A DNA stretch of 64,000 nt from Nakaseomyces glabratus (taxonomy: Eukaryota; Ascomycota; Saccharomycetes; Saccharomycetales; Saccharomycetaceae), in NCBI RefSeq assembly GCF_010111755.1, contig NC_088963.1:1-64000 (forward strand). Direction: 5' to 3'. Both the position numbers and the translations under genes were made by a program. The notes below the pieces were generated by a model, which made no database searches, was not told where the DNA came from, and saw nothing but the letters and a program-made list of their open reading frames with translations. Below are positions 31,837-41,897 of this stretch, one piece after another; the stretch's first letter is position 1, and every line of letters begins with the position of its first letter.

Positions 31837-33489
31837 ATGAGTTCGTCTATATCAGACCGGGAGGCTGTTAAAGTCGACTCTGGCAAGCAAGAAATATATG
31901 AAGTGAGCAGCTCGCTAGACATCGATGAGTTGAGGTCTGATTTTGATCCGGAGCAAAATATTCGTGAAGATTTGACCAGAGCATTAAGTCCCAGGCACAT
32001 TAACATGATATCTATTGCAGGCATTATCGGGACAGGTCTATATTTATCTACTGCGAAGTCCTTGCATAATGGTGGTCCAGCTTCGTTGTTTATGAATTAT
32101 ACAATTATAGGTGGTGTAGTATATTTGACTATGTTATGTCTGGGGGAAATGTCGACATTCATGCCTATCAGCGGTTCGTTTTGTTCATATGCACGCAAAT
32201 TTGGCTCAGAATCCTTCGCATGTGCATTGATGTGGAATTATTGGTTTAATGACGCTGTCTCTGTGGCAAGTGACTTAACTGCATTACAGCTGGTCTTGGA
32301 TTACTGGCATACCGCTGATCACCATTTCCCATACTGGGGTGCTTCCCTTATATTCTGGTTTTTTGTCTTATTCTTAAACGTTATCCATGTTAGAATTTAT
32401 GGGGAAGCAGAATATTGGTTAGCTATGTTAAAAGTTATTGCCATTGTTATCTTTTTCATTATGTCTATTATTGTGAACGTTGGTAAGAATCCCCAACATG
32501 AGTACATTGGTTTCAAGAATTGGACACATGGCGAGGCTCCTTTTGTTAATGGTTTCAAGGGTTTTGCATCATTATTTGTTAGCGCCTGTTTTGCTTATGG
32601 TGGTACTGAATCAATCACTTTAACTGGTGGTGAAGCTAGTAATCCTGTTAGAAATACGCCAAAGATTGTAAAAACTGTCTTCTGGAGAATATTGATATTC
32701 TACGTTTTATCCACATTTTTCATTGGTATGAATATTCCATATGACTACCCAGGTTTATCTACTAAATCTGTCATGACTTCTCCTTTTACTCTTGTGTTCC
32801 AAATGGCAGGTACTCGTGGGGCTGGTTCCTTTATGAACGCTGTCATTTTAACAAGTGTTATTAGCGCATGTAATCATGCACTATTTGCAGGTAGTAGAAT
32901 TATGTACAACATGGCTTTGGATGGGTACTTGCCAAAGAAAATTGTTGGACGTACTAATAGATATAAGGCGCCATATGTTGCTGTGTTGATCACTTGGGCT
33001 GTCGGTGGTTTGTGCCTGGGTGCCAGTTTTATAGGTGCGGGTACTCTATGGACCTGGTTACAAAACATTGTTGGTGTTTCAAACCAAATTGCATGGTTAT
33101 GTATTGGTATTACATCAATCAGATTCAGAAAAGGTCTTGAAGTTCAAGGAAAAACCGACTTACTGCAGTTCAAGAACTGGACATATCCCTTTGGTCCTTA
33201 TTTCCTTGTAATTTTCACTGTTTTCATCATCCTTATTCAAGGTTGGCAAGCATTTGATCCATGGAGCGTTACAGATTTTTTCTCTGTTTATTTGGAGCTC
33301 TTCGTTTTTCCATTTGTCTATATTATATGGTGGTTATGGAAGAGAGATTGGTTTGTTAAGTATGAAGATATGGACTTTGTGACTGATAGATATATCCCAA
33401 CCAAGGAAATTGTGGAACTTAACGAAAGACTAGACAACCTAAAAGGTTGGAAGAAGGTGAGACAAATCTTTAGTGACTACATCGCCTAA
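31837..33489 (+). CDS. MMP1: Amino-acid permease of the SAM3/MMP1 type (S-adenosylmethionine / S-methylmethionine)
   Basis: A 550-residue plasma-membrane permease of the yeast amino-acid transporter (YAT/APC) family with about 12 membrane segments. The cytosolic N terminus leads into SPRHINMISIAGIIGTGLYL, the conserved first-helix signature with GIIGTGLY. The sequence most resembles the S. cerevisiae paralogs Sam3 and Mmp1 (for example PISGSFCSYARKFGSESFAC and GMNIPYDYPGLS). These take up S-adenosylmethionine and S-methylmethionine as sulfur sources. Arg/Lys permeases of the same family are less similar. Which of the two substrates is used cannot be read from sequence. It converges on BAT2 and marks the boundary between the chromosome arm and the gene-poor subtelomere. 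The long upstream region carries AAACTGTGG sites, suggesting control by Met4. The ATG at 31837 fits the family. Confidence 0.9.
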   Translation: MSSSISDREAVKVDSGKQEIYEVSSSLDIDELRSDFDPEQNIREDLTRALSPRHINMISIAGIIGTGLYLSTAKSLHNGGPASLFMNYTIIGGVVYLTMLCLGEMSTFMPISGSFCSYARKFGSESFACALMWNYWFNDAVSVASDLTALQLVLDYWHTADHHFPYWGASLIFWFFVLFLNVIHVRIYGEAEYWLAMLKVIAIVIFFIMSIIVNVGKNPQHEYIGFKNWTHGEAPFVNGFKGFASLFVSACFAYGGTESITLTGGEASNPVRNTPKIVKTVFWRILIFYVLSTFFIGMNIPYDYPGLSTKSVMTSPFTLVFQMAGTRGAGSFMNAVILTSVISACNHALFAGSRIMYNMALDGYLPKKIVGRTNRYKAPYVAVLITWAVGGLCLGASFIGAGTLWTWLQNIVGVSNQIAWLCIGITSIRFRKGLEVQGKTDLLQFKNWTYPFGPYFLVIFTVFIILIQGWQAFDPWSVTDFFSVYLELFVFPFVYIIWWLWKRDWFVKYEDMDFVTDRYIPTKEIVELNERLDNLKGWKKVRQIFSDYIA

Positions 33490-33903
33490 AATGCTGACTT
33501 TTTTTCTAAACAATATTTCATTACTGTTCTTCTGCACTTGTAATAATAATACGTATAATACATAATTTTTTATCTAGGGCATTAATTTATATGGCATTAA
33601 AATATTCCGTTTTCTCATCTCATCTAAAACTTTAAAAATTTATATGACCTTCTTTACCACAAAGATGACGGGAACTATGTAATTGGTTCCATAATAATTT
33701 AATGTTGTTCAAAGGTTCTGTCATCGTGAAGATCGTATTGGTGAACTGGAGATAATTTTATGCGTATTGATATCTTTTGTCTTACTAAAAGATAATAGTT
33801 ATGATATTAATTATGTAGATAAAATCATAAATATGAAAGCTGGATCCCTTGAAATTCACGAATTAGAGATCATCCCACTTCAGCACCTACAAAGATCTCG
33901 TAA
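33490..33903. terminator. Convergent 3' intergenic region, permease and BAT2
   Basis: The two genes end tail to tail here. The 414 bp are AT-rich and presumably hold both polyadenylation regions. I see no gene in it. Confidence 0.5.
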
Positions 33904-35019
33904 TTAATTAATGTCTGCAACAATTCTTAACCAGTTATCAAGTTCTACTTTACCATATTGGATATCCATCATCCATGATGCTATTTGTTTTGTAAGTGGT
34001 CCGCTTTGTTCTCCAGGAATCAAAGGAACATTGATAATAGTGTCTTTCCATCCAATCTCCTTGATAGGGGAAACAATAGCTGCTGTACCACTTCCAAATG
34101 CCTCTAATAATTCACCTTTATGAGCCTTTTCTTGGACCTCATGAATAGTGAAATATCTTTCATTAATCTCCCATTCATTAGGATCCAAATACTTTCTAGC
34201 AAGAGTTAAGATGGAGTCTCTAGTAACACCTTCCAAAATAGTTCCATCTAATGGCGCAGTGACCAATTCTTTCTTACCGGTTTCCTTACAATTAAATGCA
34301 AAAAATGCGTTCATTGTACCAACTTCCGTGACATAGTGCTCCGGACCAAATAACCACAAATTTTGCTGGAAACCCTTAGCGGCAGCCTGCGTCTGGGGTA
34401 ATACACAAGGAGCATAATTAGCGCCCAGTTTTTTGTCACCGACGCCACCTGGCCATGCTCTTGTTGCATAGTCTGTAGCATCCAAGCGAACTGCCTTAAA
34501 TCCAGTTTTATAATAAGGGCCAACAGGAGAACAAATGACAAAAAGTAGGGCTCTGTCTGGCTCTTTTACACCAAGGCCTTCAGATGTACCGATCAAAGTG
34601 GGTCTAATATAGAGAGAGTATCCCTCACCTTCAGGAATCAAGTGCTTATCTAATTCGATCAGCTTCCCGATCAGTTTGATCAATTCTTCCCCGTCAAATG
34701 TTGGCAGGCAAATTCTTGCTGCAGACTTGTTCATTCTTTCCATGTTTTTTTCAGGTCTGAACATTGCAATTTTACCATCCTTTGTTCTGTATGCTTTCAT
34801 ACCTTCAAACAGCTCGAAGGCATAATGGAATACAATTGATGAAGGATCAAGACATAATTTGCCATATGGTTTGATCTCCGGAGCGTCCCAACCATTCTCA
34901 GAGGTCCATTCAATGGTCAGCATATGATCGGTAAAAGTCTTACCAAAGACTAGCTGGTCATTTGGCTTTCTTTCACTTGGAGTGGAAACTTTTGTGATCT
35001 TCAACCTTGATGCGTCCAT
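33904..35019 (-). CDS. BAT2: Branched-chain amino-acid aminotransferase, cytosolic type
   Basis: A 371-residue fold-type IV PLP enzyme that interconverts leucine, isoleucine and valine with their 2-oxo acids, using glutamate/2-oxoglutarate. It acts in the last step of synthesis and the first of Ehrlich degradation. The whole family signature is present: FHYAFELFEGMKAYR, the PLP lysine in GDKKLGANYAP, EVGTMNAFF, GTILEGVTRDSIL and EAFGSGTAAIVSP. The N terminus (MDASRLKITKV) begins at the mature-enzyme region and has no mitochondrial presequence, so a cytosolic location is likely. Position and strand match S. cerevisiae YJR148W (BAT2). A TATA-like stretch lies near 35185 in its upstream region. 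Confidence 0.96.
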   Translation of the reverse strand: MDASRLKITKVSTPSERKPNDQLVFGKTFTDHMLTIEWTSENGWDAPEIKPYGKLCLDPSSIVFHYAFELFEGMKAYRTKDGKIAMFRPEKNMERMNKSAARICLPTFDGEELIKLIGKLIELDKHLIPEGEGYSLYIRPTLIGTSEGLGVKEPDRALLFVICSPVGPYYKTGFKAVRLDATDYATRAWPGGVGDKKLGANYAPCVLPQTQAAAKGFQQNLWLFGPEHYVTEVGTMNAFFAFNCKETGKKELVTAPLDGTILEGVTRDSILTLARKYLDPNEWEINERYFTIHEVQEKAHKGELLEAFGSGTAAIVSPIKEIGWKDTIINVPLIPGEQSGPLTKQIASWMMDIQYGKVELDNWLRIVADIN

Positions 35020-36270
35020 ATTTTATTTCAAATCTCTATAATCAGTAGAATCCTATACTTTGGTCAATTCTGTTCTGACTTTCAGAGCAATAAGATTGTC
35101 TATGATATTTTCTAGAAATGGTTGGTTATCTCTACAGCCCTATAATCAAATCATCTCTTATGTAGAACACATATGTGTCATTATATATAAAAATCGGAGA
35201 CAAGTCATAGATTAGGAGTTCTTAATTTGTAGTTCATGATTGGTTGAGCATACTAGTAACTGGCTGTTGGCATGTTTAAAAAAGTAGAAAAATGTAGGTA
35301 GAATAGAGTTTTGATTTCAAAGAAAACAATAACAAACCTAGGATGGCATAGATAAGATAACAATTACTTTAAAGAGAAAAGTGGCCTCAACATTCCTAGC
35401 AGAAAGTTAGTAAAAAATGTTAATAAATCTGTCCCTGTCAAGAACTGTCCAACCGCATGAATGAGGAACGTTCTTTGATGTTCTTGATGATGTCAGAGTC
35501 TACAAATGTCACTATCGATTGATCAAGAACTCAAATAGAACTGGAAAAAATATTTCGGATTACAGTGGGATTCCACTTGAAAAAAAAAGCACAAGTATAT
35601 GTTTTGCAGTGTACTTGTAGAACACTAGGACTATCAACCTATAAATTGGTTATGGCCCGTATTTTACAACAGTAAAGTGGGATGCAACTTGGCAAAGCAA
35701 AAGGCTTCAAGCCCTCACGGCTACTACAAATGGGTTTGTAGGTCTTATTTCTCCGCAGTATCCTGCCTGCATTCTCCAATAATTTGGCGATCTGCAAGAC
35801 TTTACTTTATTCTGATGCTAGGAAGAGCATCGCAAAGGAAATGAATTCAAGACAGCTGAAAATAATCTGTTTGCTGAATTTATTGCTTTGGCGTGGATTC
35901 AAGCTACAAGCATTAATTGATACATATTTAAAAAAGAATTATTATGCCCAAGATAATACAATGGGAGGACATTAATGTCCGATTTTTTTGAGCAGCATCT
36001 GTATGTGCATATCAAAATTCAAAATTTGAACTGTAACAGCAGAAACACTTCTTTTATCTGATTAGAAGGGATTGATATCTTTGGCTTCAAATGTATTAAG
36101 CGGCGTCTACCACATTTTCATCAATGTATCAGAGTGGACTAAATTATTAAAAATGGTAGAGTGATATGGGTAAAAACGGGTTCTACTTTTTTGTGTATAG
36201 TCTAGAAAAATTTATAAATAGCATTTTAGGTTAAAATTTTCAGCTGCGGATGCTGTGAGGTGTGGAAAGG
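35020..36270. other. Intergenic region between BAT2 and MGM101
   Basis: About 1.25 kb with only chance short frames. It includes the BAT2 promoter. S. cerevisiae has RPS4A and HMS2 at this place; neither is present here, and I see no remnant of them. Confidence 0.65.
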
Positions 36271-37005
36271 TTATGCTTTGTAAGGATACTCAACTGATCT
36301 ATCCTTTCTTATCCATATTTTCTTTTTTTTTGATGTTGCAATATGTGTCACGAATTTCTCCACACAGTGCTCAGTCTTGAACCTCTTGATAAATACAGGA
36401 TCCCATAGCTCTGAACCGATACCTAGATCCTTGCAGCACCTCATTAGAGCATTACTCTTGCACCCTTCTGTGGCTGTGGGTATTCCTGTCTCCGAGAAAT
36501 AATCCTGTTCACCACGTGAAACGCTTACCAACTGGCCGTGGCATACTAATCCGTATTCTCGTGTCACTAGTTTTGATGTTACGATGGTTTGGGACCTGGG
36601 CACAAGACCCCAACCACCAGCTCCGAAGGCCCTATTCAATATGCGTCTGTACTTGATCTCTGGGAGATATATCAGCCCGTCGGGTTTGATTTCTATGTCT
36701 GTTGGTTCCAAAGGTAACGCGAGTGCTTTTTGTACAGTGGCATCAAACGGTTTACTGCCAAGACCATGCCATGAAGTGTACCAATCGATCGAGCCCATAG
36801 AAGTGATACCATTTTCGTTACCATTTGTTGACTCCAGAAACTTCCCGTTAAGTGCCAAAGCTGCTTCTGTTGGCTTGACAGATCTCAGTGGCTTAGCAGT
36901 GGTTTGAAACGTGCCAGCCGTCCCACTCGCTATGTTAGAGTTCCACCTCCGGGCCAGGAACAACGCCCTGCTGCCATGCCCACTAAATTTCAAAAGCCTT
37001 TGCAT
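36271..37005 (-). CDS. MGM101: Mitochondrial genome maintenance protein (Rad52-like recombinase)
   Basis: A 244-residue mitochondrial nucleoid protein that binds and anneals single-stranded DNA and is needed to repair and keep mtDNA. The N terminus ([20 protein letters not shown]) is an Arg-rich presequence. The conserved core runs from about residue 75 to the end and includes [52 protein letters not shown] and a basic C-terminal tail ([10 protein letters not shown]). S. cerevisiae Mgm101 is 269 residues, so the length is slightly short but complete. I use the ATG at 37005; the codon before it is TTG. Order and strand match YJR144W. It is divergent from PMT4. Confidence 0.96.
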
Positions 37006-37934
37006 CAATATAGGTTGCTTGTAGCGACTAATTTATAGACTATATGCTCCAAACTCAGATTCTTGTTAAGCACTACGAGGGGTTTGTTTTGACTTGATTA
37101 TATACAGCTTAAACAGTACCACTAGCTGCGATGCGATATAGTACATACGATGGTTCCAAGTTGGCAGGTCTTTTTTTCAGCAGCAGATGAGAAAAAAAGT
37201 GTAAAGCAAGATTTCCAGTACACGAACGCACAGTGGTCATGGGAAACGTTTCTGTGAACCAAGAATTGATCGACATCAGGGTCAAGCTGATGGAGAAGGT
37301 TACACAAAGTGCGTACGTAGCGCAACGTTGCGTTTCTGAAAATAAATACATCATAAGCACAGTCTAAGAGACATTATACGGATAATTTTTACCATACCAT
37401 GTAGCATGTATGTAAACGAGCGTTCTCCTCGAAAGAGTATTGCAACCATGCGTTGACATCTTGTCCTCTTGTAAAGTAACCACAAGGACATTGAGTTTCG
37501 CTGTTTACCTGTCCTTTGAACTGAATATTTTCCGGGTAAACAGCCTTTTTCTTTGGACCCTTAAATGTATGAAATATTGGCACAATCTTCGCTTTTGGCA
37601 GTTGAAGGGAAAAAAGAGAATGAAAGACGGTGAAGGCAGAGGAGTGACTTTGACGGGCAAAAATCCCAATGATTTGCAAAAGTTGCTTCTACTGGACAAG
37701 AAAACAAATATAAAGCACAAGATTTTCCAGAAAAGCTTCAGTATTGCTCAATTGGCTTGGTGTTTATTTATGTCTTATCGTGTAGACATTGATTGTGCTT
37801 AATAACGCTGTCACTGATTTCACATTTTCAAGTTCCCTTTATATCTACTTTTTTTTTTCACTTTCTTTAGAACTCGACTATAGAGAGCAACTGGAAGACA
37901 ACAATCAGTTTTGGAAGAAGAAAAACACCAAATA
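37006..37934. promoter_or_regulatory. Shared divergent promoter region of MGM101 and PMT4
   Basis: A 929-bp gap between two divergent genes. A 120-codon plus frame (37440-37802) and several minus frames are open, but they overlap each other, lack recognisable domains and are likely chance. A T-rich tract lies at 37850-37860 just before PMT4. Confidence 0.5.
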
Positions 37935-40232
37935 ATGGCAGTTACCAAGCGGTCTCCTGGAACTAAGAAATTTGGCTCAAGCGCCTCTAAGGAGTCCTCA
38001 GTGGATGTGGACGATGTATCTTTGAAATACAACAAAGGCGTTGCTGCCACAGAGCAACTCGCTCAGAATTGGTTGCTGAACCCTAAACCGGACTCTGATA
38101 ATAGTTACAGGCTTGGTTTTTACTTAGTCACAGCCATTGCTTTTGCAGTGAGATTCTATAAGATTTACTATCCTCGTGAAGTGGTCTTCGATGAAGTACA
38201 CTTCGGAAAGTTTGCTTCCTATTATTTGGAGAGGACATTCTTTTTCGATGTTCATCCTCCTTTGGCTAAGATGATGATTGCTTTCATCGGTTGGCTATGT
38301 AACTACGACGGCTCCTTCAAGTTTGAAGAAATCGGATTGAGTTACGACAAGCACCCTGCACCTTTCTTAGCGTACCGTTCATTTAATGCTTTACTGGGCA
38401 CTTTGACTGTATCTATCATGTTTGAATCTATGAAGGAATTGAACTTTAAGGCCATAACCTGCTTCCTTGCATCAATGCTAGTCGCTATTGACAACGCCCA
38501 TGTAACCGAGACTAGATTGATTTTATTGGATGCCATTTTGTTAATTTCGGTTGCTGCAACTGTTTACTCTTACATTAGATTCTATAAACTACAGTTGAAA
38601 GAACCATTTTCTTGGAACTGGTACATTTGGTTGTACTTGACTGGTTTCTCCTTGTCCTGTGTTATCTCGACTAAATATATTGGTGTGATGACGTATGCAG
38701 CTATCGGGATTCCTGTGGTGGTTAACTTGTGGCAATTGTTGGATATTAACGCAAAACTTTCAATCAGGATGTTGATCAAACATATAGGTAGAAGATTGAA
38801 CGGGTTGATTCTTATCCCATTCATTATTTACCTCTTTTGGTTTTACGTCCACTTTGCCATTTTGAATGTTTCGGGACCCGGTGACGTTTTCATGTCTTCT
38901 GAGTTTCAAGATACTCTTCATGACTCTGAAGCTACAAAGCTATCTAAAGAAGTTCAATTCTTCGATATCGTTACCTTTGAGAATCAAGACACAGGTGCTT
39001 TCCTACATTCGCACCTTGCTCGTTACCCATTACGTTATGAGGATGATAGAGTCTCCTCCCAGGGACAACAGGTTACATGTTATACGCATGAAGACGTTAA
39101 TAATCAATGGGAAATTCTTCCAGTTGCAGACAAGGCCAAAGGTGATAATATAAGATTTGGTGATGAATTTAGATTGAGACATGTTGGAACTGACTCTTAT
39201 TTGTTAGCTCATGATGTTGCATCTCCACTTTACCCCACAAATGAGGAAATTACTACAGTTCACAAAGACGATGCCTTGGGAGCAAGAGCAAACTCTACCA
39301 TTTTTAGATTTCAACCAATTAACAAGAAAGATGAGGGTCATATCATAAAATCAAAAAACGCAGTCTTACGTATAATTCATAAAGAGACTGTCGTAGCTCT
39401 ATGGTCTCACAATGATGAGCTTCTACCTGATTGGGGTTTCGGACAACAAGAAGTCAATGGTAATAAGAAAATGACGGACTCTGGTAACGCCTGGACAATC
39501 GACAGTATCATGAATCTAGATGAAAAGAGAAGTGCTTATGCTCCTAAAGAAATCAAGAGCATGCCTTTCTTTAACAAATGGTTAGAACTACAAAAGTTAA
39601 TGTTCGAGCAGAATAATAAACTGACGTCTGAGCATCCTTTTGCTTCCCAGCCCGAATCATGGCCCGGAAGTATGTCTGGTGTTTCATTCTGGACTAAAAA
39701 TGAAGAGAGGCGCCAAATTTACTTCATTGGTAACATTATTGGTTTCTGGTTCCAGGTTATTAGTTTCGCTGTTTATGTAGGAATAATCATTGCTGATCAA
39801 ATTACAAGACAACGTGGTTACTTTGCCTTGAACAAGGTTACCAGGGAAAAACTATATGGTCCATTAGCGTACCTATTCTGTGGTTGGGCTTGTCATTATT
39901 TCCCATTCTTTTTGATGGGTCGTCAGAAGTTTCTGCATCACTATTTGCCAGCACATTTGATTGCAGCACTATTTGCCGCGGGTCTGTGGGAAACCGTTTT
40001 TAGTAGATGTAAATCTGACGACCCATACAAAGATGAGGAAAAGCCAGGTGTTAGTTTTGAGAAATACCCAGCTATTTACACTGCTGCTTATATTACATTT
40101 AACATCACTGTTCTGGCAGCTTTGGTTTGGTGTTTTGTATTCTTTTCTCCTCTGATTTACGCTACTCCACTAAGTGCTAGAGAAGTAATCAAGAGAAAAT
40201 GGTTAGATATTTCATTGAGTTTTGCTAAATAA
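37935..40232 (+). CDS. PMT4: Dolichyl-phosphate-mannose:protein O-mannosyltransferase
   Basis: A 765-residue multi-spanning ER protein that transfers mannose from dolichyl phosphate to Ser/Thr of secretory proteins; Pmt4 works as a homodimer on membrane-anchored, Ser/Thr-rich substrates. The first luminal loop holds the catalytic Asp-Glu pair (D86-E87 in FDEVHFGKF) and HPPLAKMM. The central luminal part (about 320-510) holds MIR repeats, including GAFLHSHLARYP and YLLAHDVASPLYPTNEEIT. The C-terminal part is a cluster of membrane helices with KFLHHYLPAHL. The length equals S. cerevisiae Pmt4 (762). I choose the ATG at 37935, because the longer frame begins with TTG. Position matches YJR143C. 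GPI wall proteins such as the two adhesins in this window are its expected substrates. Confidence 0.97.
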   Translation: MAVTKRSPGTKKFGSSASKESSVDVDDVSLKYNKGVAATEQLAQNWLLNPKPDSDNSYRLGFYLVTAIAFAVRFYKIYYPREVVFDEVHFGKFASYYLERTFFFDVHPPLAKMMIAFIGWLCNYDGSFKFEEIGLSYDKHPAPFLAYRSFNALLGTLTVSIMFESMKELNFKAITCFLASMLVAIDNAHVTETRLILLDAILLISVAATVYSYIRFYKLQLKEPFSWNWYIWLYLTGFSLSCVISTKYIGVMTYAAIGIPVVVNLWQLLDINAKLSIRMLIKHIGRRLNGLILIPFIIYLFWFYVHFAILNVSGPGDVFMSSEFQDTLHDSEATKLSKEVQFFDIVTFENQDTGAFLHSHLARYPLRYEDDRVSSQGQQVTCYTHEDVNNQWEILPVADKAKGDNIRFGDEFRLRHVGTDSYLLAHDVASPLYPTNEEITTVHKDDALGARANSTIFRFQPINKKDEGHIIKSKNAVLRIIHKETVVALWSHNDELLPDWGFGQQEVNGNKKMTDSGNAWTIDSIMNLDEKRSAYAPKEIKSMPFFNKWLELQKLMFEQNNKLTSEHPFASQPESWPGSMSGVSFWTKNEERRQIYFIGNIIGFWFQVISFAVYVGIIIADQITRQRGYFALNKVTREKLYGPLAYLFCGWACHYFPFFLMGRQKFLHHYLPAHLIAALFAAGLWETVFSRCKSDDPYKDEEKPGVSFEKYPAIYTAAYITFNITVLAALVWCFVFFSPLIYATPLSAREVIKRKWLDISLSFAK

Positions 40233-40425
40233 AACAACTGAATTCAGGTTGTCTCCATCTTATATAAATATGGAAACTATATCTCTTTTTAAAATTAATC
40301 TTTCTAAAAGTAAAGGGACAAAATATTATGTTCTGAAATTATTAACTGGCTCCTCTAAATGAAAGTTTTCTATGTGCCGTACTTCAAAGGCGTATGTTGT
40401 TTTTAGGCTTTGATATATTAAGTAT

Positions 40426-41463
40426 TTAGTTTAGCGTAGGAAATGGAAAACTCCTATGCATTCTATTGATGATTTTCAAGTAATTAGGTTCGTTTTCTGC
40501 ATTGATATATCCATATCTGATTAGGAATTCAAGCATAATGAGCCCACAGTTTGGCTTGAATTCATTATTAACTAAGGCATCTATGGTTTGCTGTAAATCC
40601 AGTAAATTGAAACTGTCGACCTCCCCATCATTAGGTGAGGGTTTCATATTGGAGTCAAATCTCAAATCATATATATATTCTACCTCTCCAACAATAGCGG
40701 ATGATTCGTTATAGAAGTTATCCCTAATATTTCCTTTTGGAAAGTAAAAGTATGAAACAACACCTCCTGCCCTAATATTCTTTTGAATTGACTCTTTATC
40801 AAGATTCGCTTCTTCTATACTCTCTTTATACAGAGTCTCTTCAATACCATAAGGATAACCCAATCCTCCCGCAATTACATTATCTAGAAGATATGGCCAA
40901 GTAGGTTTATCTTTTGAGCGTCGTGGAATCCAAAACTTTATCTCTTGGGTGTGTTCATCGAACATGTAACCGTTAACATGTACACCGTATGTAATAATAC
41001 CTAAAACACCAGAGAGAGCTCTCTCCACCAAAACATATGGCTTCTTACCTACCCACACAGCATATTTTTCATTTCTCCAACCTTTCACTCCTTGCAACTT
41101 TGATTTATCTCGTAATTTTAACCCTAACTCATCCAATCTAGTATTTCTGCTATCAAAATCTAAGTTATACTTAAACTGTAGTATATTTTCAGCTTCCTTT
41201 ATTTCAAACAATTCTAGCAATTCTTCGTTTGCAACCCTTTGTATTTCTTCTAGAATTCCACGATTAACAAATCCGACTTTGACACCGTCATGAGTAGTCA
41301 TATAGAAAACATTTTTCCTAAATTGCTCATTGAGTTCAAAATCTGAAGGCAATGAATCAACTCTATCAATCACTTCAACAAAACTAAAACCCTCTCTATT
41401 ATCCTCAGTTGTTCTTACTAGAATTTGCCTCCCAGTAGCGCTATCCGTTTCCACTTTTACCAT
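40426..41463 (-). CDS. Nudix hydrolase, YJR142W-type (thiamine-pyrophosphate related)
   Basis: A 345-residue protein with an N-terminal DUF4743-type region and a C-terminal Nudix domain (about 150-300). The Nudix helix is seen as GGLGYPYGIEETLYKESIEEANL split over its catalytic Glu cluster: the EE pair is kept, the usual Arg before it is Lys, and the usual Gly is Asn. S. cerevisiae YJR142W and its relatives act on oxidised, damaged thiamine pyrophosphates, protecting cofactor pools; the same role is inferred here. Position and strand match YJR142W. It is read in the same direction as IPA1 upstream, with a 434-bp spacer between them. Confidence 0.9.
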   Translation of the reverse strand: MVKVETDSATGRQILVRTTEDNREGFSFVEVIDRVDSLPSDFELNEQFRKNVFYMTTHDGVKVGFVNRGILEEIQRVANEELLELFEIKEAENILQFKYNLDFDSRNTRLDELGLKLRDKSKLQGVKGWRNEKYAVWVGKKPYVLVERALSGVLGIITYGVHVNGYMFDEHTQEIKFWIPRRSKDKPTWPYLLDNVIAGGLGYPYGIEETLYKESIEEANLDKESIQKNIRAGGVVSYFYFPKGNIRDNFYNESSAIVGEVEYIYDLRFDSNMKPSPNDGEVDSFNLLDLQQTIDALVNNEFKPNCGLIMLEFLIRYGYINAENEPNYLKIINRMHRSFPFPTLN

Positions 41464-41897
41464 TATTCCTTGATCTCTCTAAAATCAAATGGATTAATAA
41501 AATTGATAATGAAATTAAACAAAAAAAGTCAACCTTTCTAAACAGGATTATTGGCTGCTCTTTATCTGATATAAGACTTAGGTTTTCTTAAATTTCAATA
41601 ATTATTTGGAGATAGAGACGCATTCCTATATATATTATAATCAAACTATCGCAATGCTTTTAAAAACTCAAAATGTCCTTTTTGCATATGGCCTAAAACG
41701 GAAAAATCTTGAATTCCGTTTGAAGACTCTACAGTGGATGTAGATAAGGAATTGAAGTTGTTAAATTATCGTTGTCAGAGTTTAAGCAACACAAGCAGGT
41801 ATATAAAGAGTTGATCGTGTATATAACTATAATGAGTTTAATAGGTTAGTTGTTTGCCATGAAGGGATACTGTTATCGATTCAGTTTGTGGCAATGG
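41464..41897. other. Intergenic region between IPA1 and the Nudix gene
   Basis: A 434-bp AT-rich spacer that carries the IPA1 3' end and the Nudix gene promoter. I see no further gene. Confidence 0.5.

Noticed and set aside
37440..37802. A 120-codon frame between MGM101 and PMT4
   Set aside because: It overlaps minus frames in a divergent promoter, has no domain, and S. cerevisiae has no gene here.
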